Notes: generated by a model not told the origin, from the sequence alone. A stretch of 17,056 nt of DNA from Flavobacteriales bacterium (GCA_947476515.1 CANJQZ010000014.1:1-17056), one strand, 5' to 3'; counted from the stretch's first letter, positions 1-7,456 are shown. Program-made: numbers and translations.

Positions 1-450
1 TCCAATAACTGTATTAGCTCCGATGATCACGCCATCTTCAATGATGCAATTGTCTAGAATACAAACTCCAGGATATAAGGTGATGTTTTTGCCAAGTTGT
101 ACATTCTTCCCGATAAAAACATTGGGAAACGTTACCGTTTCTTCTGAATTTTTTGAGTCAGATTTATTGGAAAAATAAAGAATGAGTTGATTAAATGCTT
201 CAAAAGGTTTTGGATGAATCAGCAGTGATTTCCCTTCTGGGAATTCCGTTTCTACATCGATTAATATGCTTGTAGCGGCAGATTGCAGTGCCTTTTCATA
301 ATATTTTGGATGGTCAACAAAAACCAGATCACCTTCCTCAACCATATGAATTTCATTGATTCCAGTAACTATTTGCGCCTCATCTCCACGAAAGTCACAG
401 CCAAGTATTTCGGCGATTTGTTTCAGTGTATGAGGTACTTCTAATTTCAT
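1..450 (-). CDS. lpxD: LpxD-family UDP-3-O-acylglucosamine N-acyltransferase, 5' part
   Basis: The reading frame starts at ATG 448-450 on the minus strand and is open to the left edge, giving 150 residues of a protein that is usually about 310-350 long. The N-terminal domain (about 1-95) contains NEIHMVEEGDLVFVDHPKYY, which I recognise from the second LpxD-like paralogue of Bacteroidota. From about residue 110 the left-handed beta-helix hexapeptide pattern begins (IGKNVQLGKNITLYPG, then IIEDGVIIGANTVIG). LpxD transfers a 3-hydroxyacyl chain to the 2-amino group of UDP-3-O-acylglucosamine in cytoplasmic lipid A synthesis. The catalytic histidine lies outside the window, so activity cannot be judged. 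The gene is divergent from rpmE2 and has its own -7 box. The family call is firm; the exact substrate, and which paralogue it is, are less sure. Confidence 0.85.
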   Translation of the reverse strand, partial: MKLEVPHTLKQIAEILGCDFRGDEAQIVTGINEIHMVEEGDLVFVDHPKYYEKALQSAATSILIDVETEFPEGKSLLIHPKPFEAFNQLILYFSNKSDSKNSEETVTFPNVFIGKNVQLGKNITLYPGVCILDNCIIEDGVIIGANTVIG

Positions 451-468
451 GGTGGATAGTGTCTTTTG

Positions 469-476
469 CAAATTTA
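469..476 (-). promoter_or_regulatory. -7 box of the lpxD-like gene
   Basis: On the minus strand this reads TAAATTTG, a perfect match to the Bacteroidota -7 consensus TAnnTTTG. It lies 18 bases before the ATG at 450. The -33 position (19 bases further upstream) reads TTT rather than TTG. Confidence 0.5.
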
Positions 477-565
477 AGCAACAATTCCACCACTTAAATT
501 TAGGTCATCTGTAGTTATCACCCTACCTTTGTTAAAATACCCACTAAAAATGTTGCGCTAATTTA

Positions 566-595
566 TTGTAGTTTAAAAAGAATTACCTAAATTCG
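566..595 (+). promoter_or_regulatory. Promoter of rpmE2
   Basis: TTG at 566-568, a 19-base spacer, then TAAATTCG at 588-595, one mismatch from TAnnTTTG. It ends 26 bases before the L31 start codon. A second -7-like octamer, TACCTTTG at 524-531, lies upstream without a clear -33 element. Confidence 0.5.
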
Positions 596-621
596 CAGTC
601 CGATTTGATAAATACAAAAAG

Positions 622-876
622 ATGAGAAACGAAATTCACCCAGAAGATTACAGACCTGTTGTTTTTAAAGACATGTCAAATGACTATGCATTTATTTGCC
701 CTTCTTGCGCATCCTCAAGAGAAACAATACTTTGGGAAGATGGAAAAGAATATCCATTAGTGAAATTAGATATTTCTCATAAATCACATCCATTCTTCAC
801 AGGTATCGCTCAGTTCGTGGATACTGCAGGTAGAATTGACAAATTCAAAAACCGTTATGGTCGTCATATGAAATAA
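622..876 (+). CDS. rpmE2: 50S ribosomal protein L31 type B
   Basis: An 84-residue protein with the type B L31 layout: IHPEDYRPVVFKDMS at the N-terminus, a central YPLVKLDISHKSHPFFTG, and a C-terminal GRIDKFKNRYGR. L31 sits at the bridge between the large and small ribosomal subunits. Type B proteins normally lack the four zinc-binding cysteines of type A. This one has a CPSC pair at C26 and C29, where I remember flavobacterial homologues carrying threonine and serine. That gives half of a zinc knuckle at most, so zinc binding is uncertain. No Shine-Dalgarno sequence precedes the ATG, as is normal in this phylum. The gene has its own promoter and terminator and is probably transcribed alone. 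Confidence 0.95.
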   Translation: MRNEIHPEDYRPVVFKDMSNDYAFICPSCASSRETILWEDGKEYPLVKLDISHKSHPFFTGIAQFVDTAGRIDKFKNRYGRHMK

Positions 877-896
877 TAAATGACTTAAGATATACG

Positions 897-925
897 AGCC
901 TCTTTTTTTAAAGGGGCTTTTTTTT
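897..925 (+). terminator. Intrinsic terminator of rpmE2
   Basis: A 9-bp stem (AGCCTCTTT at 897-905 with AAAGGGGCT at 910-918, one G-U pair), a TTTT loop and a run of eight T from 918. It lies between two converging genes. On the minus strand it is preceded by a run of A, so it may also end tsaC transcripts, which stop at 931. Confidence 0.8.
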
Positions 926-930
926 GATGA

Positions 931-1878
931 TTATTTTGCTGTTGCTCTTTCTAAACGATCGTTGATGGTGCTTCCAAGATCAAAATCTGGAAATTTTTCG
1001 ATGAAGAGTTGTGCATATCCTTGATGGTCTAATGCATGTAAGGTGCTGTAAAGTTTTCGAGCAGCTTCTTTTAGATCCCCTTGATTACTTAAAATCACGA
1101 CAGTACTTGAGTTAAATTTTTCTGGCACTTCCTTGTAAAAAATGTATGCCGCATTGTCATCGACAGGTGATTCAGGATGATAAAAACTCAAAGGAGTTTC
1201 TGGAGCATAATGATGTTTAACCATTCCGCTGGCAACAGCTTGCGCTTCTTTATTTTTAATTTTCGGATTATAGCCTAAATGCAGTGTCAATTCTTCTAGT
1301 GTAATTCCACCCAAGCGATAAACAACAACTTCACCATTTTCTGCTCCGATAATAGTAGATTCAAGACCATAAGCGCAGGGACCTCCTTCTAGAATACATT
1401 CAATCTTTCCACCCAATTCATGCAATACATGTTGACTGGTAGTCGGACTAATACTTCCATATCGATTAGCGCTCGGAGCTGCAAGGGGAAAAGGAAGATC
1501 CATAAGTAAAGCTTGTAAAACAGGATGTGCAGGAACTCTTATTGCCACGCGATCATGTCCCGCCGTAATTAAAGGAGAAACCAAATTGCTTTTAGGTAAC
1601 AGAACTGTTAATGGTCCTGGCCAAAATACAGCGCATAATGAAGAAAGGGCCTCTGGAAATTCTGTGATGTAATTTTGTGTTGCCTCTTGAGAGGAGAAAT
1701 GTAGAATTAATGGATTTGCATTGGGTCTTTGCTTTGCATCAAATATTTTTTGAATGGCAATTTCATTGGTCCCATCTCCCGCTAAACCATATACAGTTTC
1801 AGTAGGCACTGCAACTAAATCACCTTGAATTAATAGCGCTCTTGCAATCTCAATATTTTCTGTAACAATCGTTTTCAC
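931..1878 (-). CDS. tsaC: Threonylcarbamoyl-AMP synthase, Sua5/YrdC family
   Basis: A 315-residue, Sua5-length protein: a YrdC domain (about 8-195) followed by the C-terminal Sua5 domain (about 230-315). Visible YrdC motifs are VAVPTETVYGLAGDG (22-36), the K-R-P motif KQRPNANPL (49-57), FWPGPLTVLLP (86-96) and SANRYG (136-141). The linker SGMVKHHYAP (217-226) is the conserved loop of full-length Sua5 that closes over the active site. The enzyme makes L-threonylcarbamoyl-AMP from threonine, bicarbonate and ATP, the first step of t6A37 modification of ANN-decoding tRNAs. The start is GTG at 1876-1878; the ATG two bases upstream is followed at once by TGA in its own frame. The converging rpmE2 terminator probably ends its transcript. 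Confidence 0.93.
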   Translation of the reverse strand: MKTIVTENIEIARALLIQGDLVAVPTETVYGLAGDGTNEIAIQKIFDAKQRPNANPLILHFSSQEATQNYITEFPEALSSLCAVFWPGPLTVLLPKSNLVSPLITAGHDRVAIRVPAHPVLQALLMDLPFPLAAPSANRYGSISPTTSQHVLHELGGKIECILEGGPCAYGLESTIIGAENGEVVVYRLGGITLEELTLHLGYNPKIKNKEAQAVASGMVKHHYAPETPLSFYHPESPVDDNAAYIFYKEVPEKFNSSTVVILSNQGDLKEAARKLYSTLHALDHQGYAQLFIEKFPDFDLGSTINDRLERATAK

Positions 1879-1882
1879 ATTA

Positions 1883-1925
1883 CAAATTTAGCAAAAGCAA
1901 AGATTGAATTAATTTATTGTTTCAA
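1883..1925 (-). promoter_or_regulatory. Promoter region of tsaC
   Basis: Two alternatives on the minus strand. One is TTG (1923-1925), a 17-base spacer, then AATCTTTG (1898-1905). The other is a perfect -7 box, TAAATTTG (1883-1890), only four bases before the GTG start, which would give an almost leaderless transcript. Confidence 0.4.
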
Positions 1926-1951
1926 TTAGTTTCTAATTGTAATTTCTTGCT

Positions 1952-1959
1952 TACCTTTG
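1952..1959 (+). promoter_or_regulatory. -7 box of the LuxR-type regulator gene
   Basis: TACCTTTG, a perfect TAnnTTTG match, 26 bases before ATG 1986. No TTG lies at the expected -33 distance. Its position argues against translation starting at the upstream TTG 1917. Confidence 0.4.
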
Positions 1960-1985
1960 TCTTGTTTATAATAATTCTAAATAAG

Positions 1986-2660
1986 ATGCCGGTCATCATC
2001 GCAGATAGTAATGATATTGTTCGAATAGGTTTAAGGACCTTATTATCGAATGACCCTCAAATTCAGATTGTCGGTGACGCCAAAAACAATGAAGAATTAC
2101 TTTCCTTAATCAGTTCATTTGAAACACGAACTATTTTAATTGATTTCACTTCAATTGGTTTCTCCATCGATATTATTTCTAAAATCCATCAATTAGACAA
2201 AGACATCAGTTTTGTTGCTATAACACCTGATCAAAGTGCACAGACCTTAGTAGATGCCTTGCGCATTGGGGTGAGTAGTTATGTGAAAAAGGATTGTGAT
2301 TTAGCAGAAATACTTGATGCTGTTAAGGAAACTCAAAAAGGCAATCGATATTTTTGCGGGCAAATTTTGGAGACCATTCAAAAGGCAAATATCGATATTC
2401 AGGATTTAGATATGGAAGGATTCACCTGTGAGGCAGTAGTTTTGACTGCTAGAGAGAGTGAAATTATCATTTTAATTGCCGAAGGACTTACCAATATTCA
2501 AATTGCCACCAATTTATTTTTAAGCAATCACACCGTAAATACGCATCGCAAAAATATCATGGCAAAGTTAGGGGTAAAAAACACTGCTGGGATTGTGATG
2601 TATGCTGTTAAAACCGAGTTGGTATTGCCGAATAAATTCTTATTTGCTCCGACTATTTAA
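1986..2660 (+). CDS. NarL/LuxR-family response regulator
   Basis: A 224-residue protein counted from ATG 1986; an in-frame TTG at 1917 would add 23 residues, but a -7 box lies between them. The receiver domain (1-115) has the probable phospho-acceptor D53 (LIDFTS), switch threonine T80 and lysine K101 (SYVKK). The usual acidic pair near the N-terminus is D7-S8 instead of D-D. The C-terminal LuxR helix-turn-helix (about 152-208) is well conserved: LTARESEIIILIAEGLTN, then IATNLFLSNHTVNTHRKNI and MAKLGVKNTAGIV. It probably acts as a dimeric DNA-binding transcription factor. No histidine kinase gene is adjacent, so it is an orphan within this window and its targets are unknown. Its end overlaps the convergent TonB-dependent receptor gene by 8 bases. 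Confidence 0.9.
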   Translation: MPVIIADSNDIVRIGLRTLLSNDPQIQIVGDAKNNEELLSLISSFETRTILIDFTSIGFSIDIISKIHQLDKDISFVAITPDQSAQTLVDALRIGVSSYVKKDCDLAEILDAVKETQKGNRYFCGQILETIQKANIDIQDLDMEGFTCEAVVLTARESEIIILIAEGLTNIQIATNLFLSNHTVNTHRKNIMAKLGVKNTAGIVMYAVKTELVLPNKFLFAPTI

Positions 2661-5286
2661 TCTTACAAATTAGCTTTAAGTTGAACCTTCTTTGGGTTAA
2701 GTAATTTGGAATCGCATAATATTTTCCCTCAATATCTTGAATCCATTGTTTCGACAAGACATTATTGATGCCAAGCAGATTAAAGATCTCAAACGATAGT
2801 ACTGCGTCAGAAAAAGTATTGGACCAAAATGTCTTTTTTCCACTGGGTTTATCTGGAATCAAATCGTACGAAAGCCCTAAATCGACTCTGAAGTAGGACT
2901 TCATGCGCAAGGTATCTTTATATCTGGTATGATCTGGTGGACCATAAGGTAACCTAGAGGCAAATTGTAATCCCATCTGAACCGTAAAATTTTCCAATCC
3001 AGGCATTTGATCCTGTACCAAAGCCCCAAAATTAAAAAGTTGATCTGTTGGTCTCGGAATATAACCGGGGAAAATAGTGGCGCTGTCCACAACTGTTTGG
3101 TCGGTGCTGTATCCAAAAATTATTTTTTCACCTGCGGCATTGTAATATTCCTTGTAATAATCATCTAGAAGATTCTCCTTAGTCGACATCAATCCAAACT
3201 TAAAGAAAGATTCAATTCCAGGCACAAATTCACCGTGAACATTGACATCTAAACCATAAGCATAAGCAATGGCATTGTTTTCTGCATAATATCTCGTGCG
3301 CACATTTTCTATTTCATAAGGGTTCACATCCCACAAATACTTGTAGTACAATTCTCCACTTAATTTAAAAGGCATATCGCGATTCCACATATTAAAATAA
3401 AAGTCTGTTCCAGCAACAAAGTGAAAAGATTTTTGAGATTTTACATTCGTATTTAGATTTCCTTCGATGGTTCTAAATTCGCGATAAAAAGGAGGTTGGT
3501 AATAAAGTCCAGTAGCCAATCGATAACTTAAACGGCGCTTCATGACTTGGCCATTTTTAACCAAGAATGCACGGGGGTAGAAGGTAAGTGCAGCACGGGG
3601 CGTTAAGTAGAATTCTTTGTTCACCGTAGTATAGCCACTTCTTAATCCAAGGGAAAGCGCCCATTTTTTAGTGATTTCAGATAATGTGTCTAGGTAGTTC
3701 ACACTTGTTTTTACATCATTAATTCTAATTTTTTTAGTGACTTTCACTTCTTGGTTTCTTAAAGTATTTGCCCAACTCAAATTCCATTGAGCGAAACCTG
3801 TGATGCGTTCCCCTTTTAGGTTGAGATTACTTTTAATGGTTTCAAATAATTGCACTTCATTCGGACTGTTCTGAGGAACACTGTATCCTGCAGAATCAAT
3901 CATTTTCCATTCACTTAACACATCTGTGAATTGATCATATTGAAAATTTGCACCCCATTTAAGCGTTGAACTTTTATAATGTCTCTTTTCAAAATCTGTA
4001 TAATTCGCATAAAAACGATGTTCTCCTTGGTGGTAAACATTGCTAATGGTTGCGTTGAGTTGATTGCGTGCATGGTTCAAAAAGGAACCAATTCCAAGAA
4101 CTGCGATGGAATCGCCATATTCTTCTTTAGATGGATCCGTTTCTAATTCGTTGATATAATACTGCCCTTGAATATCAAAAAATTCTCTTTCATTCGAATT
4201 GAACACTGTGGTATAGAAATCTAGGTCCGTATTTTTCGTAGGTTTATATTTGAGCGCAAGTCCCCCCATCATCGTTTGAAATCTTGTACTTTCCTTGCCA
4301 TCAAAATAAATACGGAACGAATATGCTTCATTTGCAGTACCGAAATCTGTTACAGATGTTTGTGGACTAAACTGGTAGTCATTGGAAGAAAAATGTCCTA
4401 AAACAGAAAAAGTTAATTTGGGATTAATCTCATAATTGGTAAGCAATTGAGCATCCATAAAAACAGGATTATAACTGCCTTTTGTGGGTAATGAATTCAA
4501 AAGATAACCGTTAGCCCGGTAGCGTGCTCCTACTAAATAATTGAATTTTTTATTAACTGCTTCTTCCACATGCGCTTCCACGCCTAAAAGAGACAATAGG
4601 GCAGAGGCTTTAAATTTGGATGGGGTTTTATAAGTGATATCCAATACAGAGCTCAATTTATCACCATATTGCGCATCAAATCCACCTGCTGAAAAGCGTA
4701 CAGACTCCACTAATGCTGAGTGAATAAAACTCATTCCTTCTTGTTGGCCACTGCGTGTAAGGAATGGACGGTAGACCATAAACCCATTTACATACACTAG
4801 ATTTTCGTCGTAATTTCCACCGCGAACATTATAGTTGCTGGTAAGTTCATTATTTGAAACTGCTGCTGTAACTAAAGTTAATGTCTTTTCGACCGTGGCG
4901 ATGCGTTGATGATCCAACATCGGCAATCTATCTAGGATAAAGGGATCGTCTTTTGATTTTAGAATGGTTACGCCTCTTTCTTGTTGAATTGGAAAGCGAA
5001 TGGCCTGCATTTTAATTGAAGACTGCTGATTATAAACAACAGTCCTTTTTTCTTTGTATTTATCAATCGTAAAAGTGATCAAAAGCGTGTCGAAAAGCGC
5101 TATTTTGGCACGAAATATTCCAAGTGAATCTGTAAAAATGTTTAAGGGTGGCGTGCTATTCAGTTGGACTACTACATTTTCAATAGGATTCCCTTTTTTA
5201 TCGATGCAACTTCCAGTAATATCAACCTGTTGGGCACTCAAAAATAGGGGTAAAGCAATAAAAATAAAAAAGTAGCAATACTTCAT
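2653..5286 (-). CDS. TonB-dependent outer membrane receptor
   Basis: An 877-residue protein counted from ATG 5284-5286; an in-frame TTG three codons upstream is less likely. A signal peptide (about 1-18, ending FLSAQ) is followed by a carboxypeptidase-regulatory-like beta domain (about 20-100, GSCIDKKGNPIENVVV). Next come a plug domain (about 120-220, with NVRGGNYDENLVYVNGF and GGFDAQYGDKLSSVLDI) and a long beta-barrel rich in aromatic residues. This is the architecture of Bacteroidota receptors that import nutrients or iron complexes across the outer membrane using TonB energy. No SusD-like lipoprotein lies next to it, so a SusC-type glycan importer is unlikely, and the substrate cannot be inferred. 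The gene converges on the LuxR-type regulator with an 8-base overlap of 3' ends and no visible terminator. Confidence 0.9.
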   Translation of the reverse strand: MKYCYFFIFIALPLFLSAQQVDITGSCIDKKGNPIENVVVQLNSTPPLNIFTDSLGIFRAKIALFDTLLITFTIDKYKEKRTVVYNQQSSIKMQAIRFPIQQERGVTILKSKDDPFILDRLPMLDHQRIATVEKTLTLVTAAVSNNELTSNYNVRGGNYDENLVYVNGFMVYRPFLTRSGQQEGMSFIHSALVESVRFSAGGFDAQYGDKLSSVLDITYKTPSKFKASALLSLLGVEAHVEEAVNKKFNYLVGARYRANGYLLNSLPTKGSYNPVFMDAQLLTNYEINPKLTFSVLGHFSSNDYQFSPQTSVTDFGTANEAYSFRIYFDGKESTRFQTMMGGLALKYKPTKNTDLDFYTTVFNSNEREFFDIQGQYYINELETDPSKEEYGDSIAVLGIGSFLNHARNQLNATISNVYHQGEHRFYANYTDFEKRHYKSSTLKWGANFQYDQFTDVLSEWKMIDSAGYSVPQNSPNEVQLFETIKSNLNLKGERITGFAQWNLSWANTLRNQEVKVTKKIRINDVKTSVNYLDTLSEITKKWALSLGLRSGYTTVNKEFYLTPRAALTFYPRAFLVKNGQVMKRRLSYRLATGLYYQPPFYREFRTIEGNLNTNVKSQKSFHFVAGTDFYFNMWNRDMPFKLSGELYYKYLWDVNPYEIENVRTRYYAENNAIAYAYGLDVNVHGEFVPGIESFFKFGLMSTKENLLDDYYKEYYNAAGEKIIFGYSTDQTVVDSATIFPGYIPRPTDQLFNFGALVQDQMPGLENFTVQMGLQFASRLPYGPPDHTRYKDTLRMKSYFRVDLGLSYDLIPDKPSGKKTFWSNTFSDAVLSFEIFNLLGINNVLSKQWIQDIEGKYYAIPNYLTQRRFNLKLICKIK

Positions 5287-5292
5287 AGGTAA

Positions 5293-5300
5293 CAAAGATA
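5293..5300 (-). promoter_or_regulatory. -7 box next to the TonB-dependent receptor start
   Basis: On the minus strand this reads TATCTTTG, a perfect -7 match, with TTT 20 bases further upstream. Only six bases separate it from the ATG, so transcription would begin at or next to the start codon. Confidence 0.4.
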
Positions 5301-5503
5301 ATCCTTAACGATGTATGTGGAAATTTATTCTTTACAATTTATCCTTTTTGCCCTATGAATTCTGTTTTAATATGTTGAATTAATAGCCTTAGAGGGATTA
5401 ATTTTCTCTTGTCTTTTATCATTTTTATCTATTGGCCTTGGCCTTATATAAATAATCTCAACTGCGAGCTGCGCTTTCTTCTTTTAAAAAAATAGCGTAA
5501 TAC

Positions 5504-5535
5504 TTGTTCAAATAAGAGAGAAATCATTATATTTG
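5504..5535 (+). promoter_or_regulatory. Promoter of tRNA-His
   Basis: TTG at 5504-5506, a 21-base spacer and a perfect -7 box TATATTTG at 5528-5535, twelve bases before the mature tRNA 5' end. Upstream, positions 5301-5503 show no gene or convincing structure, only AT-rich spacer with a short GGCCTT tandem duplication near 5440. Confidence 0.75.
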
Positions 5536-5547
5536 CACTCGTTAAAT

Positions 5548-5622
5548 GGAGGTTGTAGCTCAGTTGGTTAGAGCGTCGGTTTGTGGTACCGAAGGTCGCG
5601 GGTTCGAGACCCGTCTCCCTCC
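5548..5622 (+). tRNA. tRNA-His (GTG anticodon)
   Basis: The cloverleaf is clear: D stem GCTC/GAGC, anticodon stem TCGGT/ACCGA around loop TTGTGGT (anticodon GTG), variable AGGTC, and T arm GCGGG-TTCGAGA-CCCGT. The histidine identity element, an extra G at -1 (5548) facing C73 (5622), is present. The acceptor stem is odd. G1-C72, A2-U71, G3-C70, G4-C69 and G7-C66 pair, but 5:68 (U-C) and 6:67 (U-U) do not, leaving a two-by-two internal loop. The CCA end is not encoded (the sequence continues CAAAA). It has its own promoter and terminator. Confidence 0.93.
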
Positions 5623-5623
5623 C

Positions 5624-5650
5624 AAAAAGTCCCTTAGTGGGACTTTTTTT
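5624..5650 (+). terminator. Intrinsic terminator after tRNA-His
   Basis: A 10-bp stem (AAAAAGTCCC at 5624-5633 with GGGACTTTTT at 5639-5648), a five-base loop and a T run starting two bases after the tRNA end. Confidence 0.85.
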
Positions 5651-5761
5651 GTTTATGTAAAAGGAGTAGGTTCCTTTTAGGGATTTAGAAGCCCTTTATA
5701 AACAAAATCACATTATTCATTATTGTCAGTTTTTCAGCACAATCGAAAATAATATTGTCCT

Positions 5762-5769
5762 TATATTTG
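5762..5769 (+). promoter_or_regulatory. -7 box of the DUF1573/hydrolase pair
   Basis: A perfect -7 match, TATATTTG, ends 15 bases before ATG 5785. No TTG lies at the right -33 distance. It favours ATG 5785 over the in-frame TTG at 5755. Confidence 0.45.
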
Positions 5770-5784
5770 TTTAAAATATTGGAA

Positions 5785-6276
5785 ATGAAATCCACTTTTA
5801 TTTTAATTAGTTTGATGCTTTGTTTTGCTTGTCAAGACCATAAAGAAACTCAAAGCACACAAATTGTATCCAGTATCGAAGCTAATGAAGAATCAGAACG
5901 CGCATTAGAGGCAAATTTAAAGGAAGCTGCTGCAGAGGAAAAAGATCGTTTAGCGCATTTAACGACTTTAGTTTTTGATCGATTAGAGCATGATTTCGGA
6001 ACTATAAAAGCTGAATCCGATAACAGAACAAGTTTTAAAGTAAGCAATACAGGTAAGCACCCATTGGTGATCTTAAATGTAAAAGCAAGTTGTGGTTGCA
6101 CCACACCAATTAAGCCCAAAAAACCTATCCCTCCGGGTAAATCAGATGTGATTATTGTAAATTTTCATCCAGGATATAGTCCAACAAAAGAACAAGAGAA
6201 AAAAGTAACTGTGGAAACCAATACTAAAGCTGTATTAACGGTTCTTACGATTAAAGCATTTGTAGAGAAAAACTAA
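5785..6276 (+). CDS. DUF1573-domain lipoprotein
   Basis: A 163-residue protein. An N-terminal hydrophobic signal (MKSTFILISLMLCFAC) ends at C16, a likely lipobox cysteine although position -3 is C rather than the usual L. A charged, acidic and probably helical stretch (31-58) leads into a DUF1573 domain (about 62-160). It shows the family hallmarks HDFGTI (69-74), FKVSNTGKHPLVI (84-96), the ASCGCTTP motif (101-108) and IPPGKSD. DUF1573 proteins are abundant in Bacteroidota and adopt an Ig-like fold; their molecular role is not established. I infer it is exported and lipid-anchored. The stop codon lies five bases before the next gene's ATG, so the two form an operon. Confidence 0.88.
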   Translation: MKSTFILISLMLCFACQDHKETQSTQIVSSIEANEESERALEANLKEAAAEEKDRLAHLTTLVFDRLEHDFGTIKAESDNRTSFKVSNTGKHPLVILNVKASCGCTTPIKPKKPIPPGKSDVIIVNFHPGYSPTKEQEKKVTVETNTKAVLTVLTIKAFVEKN

Positions 6277-6281
6277 GAGTA

Positions 6282-7133
6282 ATGAAAATACATGTAATCG
6301 ATACTGGTAATTTTAAGTTAGATGGAGGCGCTATGTTCGGCGTAGTTCCTAAGTCGCTTTGGCAAAAAACCAATCCAGCAGACGAACAAAACATGTGTTC
6401 ATGGGCCATGCGATGCTTGCTCATTGAGGATGAAAATCGCTTGATGTTAATCGACACTGGAATTGGAGACAAGCAATCTGAAAAGTTTTTCGCTCATTAT
6501 TATTTACATGGTTCAGCCAGTTTATCGCGCAGTCTGCATCAATTAGGCTTTCATGAAGATCAAATCACCGATGTGTTTTTGACCCATTTACATTTTGATC
6601 ATTGTGGCGGCGCTATCGCATGGAATGATTCAAAATCTGCTTATCGGCCGGTATTTAAAAATGCCAAATATTGGAGTAATGAGCAACATTGGCAATGGGC
6701 AACGGTTCCCAATTCAAGAGAAAAAGCCTCTTTCTTATCAGAAAATATTCTTCCCATTCAAGAGAGTGGTCAATTAGCATTCATTGATCGAAAGGAAAAT
6801 TTAACCCAAGCTGTTTTTCCAAATATGGATGTTCTTTTTGTAGATGGTCACACCGATAGTATGATGTTACCGCATATCTCCTATAAAGGAAAGACTATTG
6901 TTTTTATGGCTGATTTATTACCAAGTGTTGGGCACATTCCTTTACCATATGTAATGGGTTATGACACGCGACCACTCATTACCATGGAGGAGAAGGCTAG
7001 GTTTTTAGATAAAGCGGCAGCTGAATCCTACATATTATTTATGGAACATGATAGTGTGAATGAATGTTGCACTGTGATGGCGACTGAAAAAGGGGTTCGC
7101 TTAAAAGACACCTTCAGTTTTTCTGAGATATAA
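6282..7133 (+). CDS. MBL-fold metallo-hydrolase
   Basis: A 283-residue protein of the metallo-beta-lactamase fold. The zinc ligands are visible in order: HLHFDH (H102, H104, D106, H107), H190 (VDGH), D211 (FMADLL) and H256 (FMEHD). These would hold a two-metal hydrolase site. The spacing and length resemble the group that includes N-acyl-homoserine-lactone lactonases and related esterases, but substrate cannot be read from the sequence. There is no signal peptide, so it is probably cytoplasmic. It follows the DUF1573 lipoprotein by five bases and is probably cotranscribed with it, with no obvious functional link. No strong intrinsic terminator is visible after it. Confidence 0.88.
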   Translation: MKIHVIDTGNFKLDGGAMFGVVPKSLWQKTNPADEQNMCSWAMRCLLIEDENRLMLIDTGIGDKQSEKFFAHYYLHGSASLSRSLHQLGFHEDQITDVFLTHLHFDHCGGAIAWNDSKSAYRPVFKNAKYWSNEQHWQWATVPNSREKASFLSENILPIQESGQLAFIDRKENLTQAVFPNMDVLFVDGHTDSMMLPHISYKGKTIVFMADLLPSVGHIPLPYVMGYDTRPLITMEEKARFLDKAAAESYILFMEHDSVNECCTVMATEKGVRLKDTFSFSEI

Positions 7134-7258
7134 ATTATTTCATTCACTTAAGCCATTGATATTTAACCCTTCGAGGAACTAATTCATTTGTTTAGTCTAA
7201 GACAATCAATTCTTTAGGAAAAAAAGAACACAATTTTCCACTTTTTAATTAAAATCCC

Positions 7259-7288
7259 TTGTTAATTCAAAAAATCAGCTTATTTTTG
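7259..7288 (+). promoter_or_regulatory. Promoter of tRNA-Asp
   Basis: TTG at 7259-7261, a 19-base spacer and a perfect -7 box TATTTTTG at 7281-7288. The mature tRNA begins 78 bases after the box, leaving an unusually long transcribed leader. Confidence 0.65.
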
Positions 7289-7313
7289 TATCCGCTTTAG
7301 CAATAAGGTTCAC

Positions 7314-7346
7314 ACGATTTTGAATCCAGATGTTTCTGGAGATCGT
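7314..7346 (+). other. Hairpin in the tRNA-Asp leader
   Basis: TCCAGA (7325-7330) pairs with TCTGGA (7335-7340) across a TGTT loop. An outer ACGAT (7314-7318) pairs with ATCGT (7342-7346) across an asymmetric bulge. It lies wholly between the promoter and the mature tRNA and has no T run, so it does not look like a terminator. Confidence 0.45.
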
Positions 7347-7366
7347 CGTAAGATGGTTAAAAAATT

Positions 7367-7443
7367 GGTTTGGTAGTTCAGTTGGTTAGAATACATGCCT
7401 GTCACGCATGGGGTCGCGGGTTCGAGTCCCGTCCAGACCGCCA
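7367..7443 (+). tRNA. tRNA-Asp (GTC anticodon)
   Basis: A complete cloverleaf: acceptor GGTTTGG with CCAGACC (one U-G pair), D arm GTTC/GAAT, anticodon stem closing on loop CTGTCAC (anticodon GTC) and T arm GCGGG-TTCGAGT-CCCGT. Discriminator G73 is followed by an encoded CCA (7441-7443), unlike tRNA-His in this window. Confidence 0.96.
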
Positions 7444-7456
7444 GAGCTAAAGTTTA

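Noticed and set aside
1917..1985. TTG-initiated N-terminal extension of the LuxR-type regulator
   Set aside because: It adds a hydrophobic stretch ahead of a receiver domain that normally starts at MPVIIAD, and a -7 promoter box lies inside it.
5850..6119. Minus-strand open frame opposite the DUF1573 gene
   Set aside because: The plus-strand frame has a signal sequence and conserved DUF1573 motifs; the antisense frame shows no family motif.
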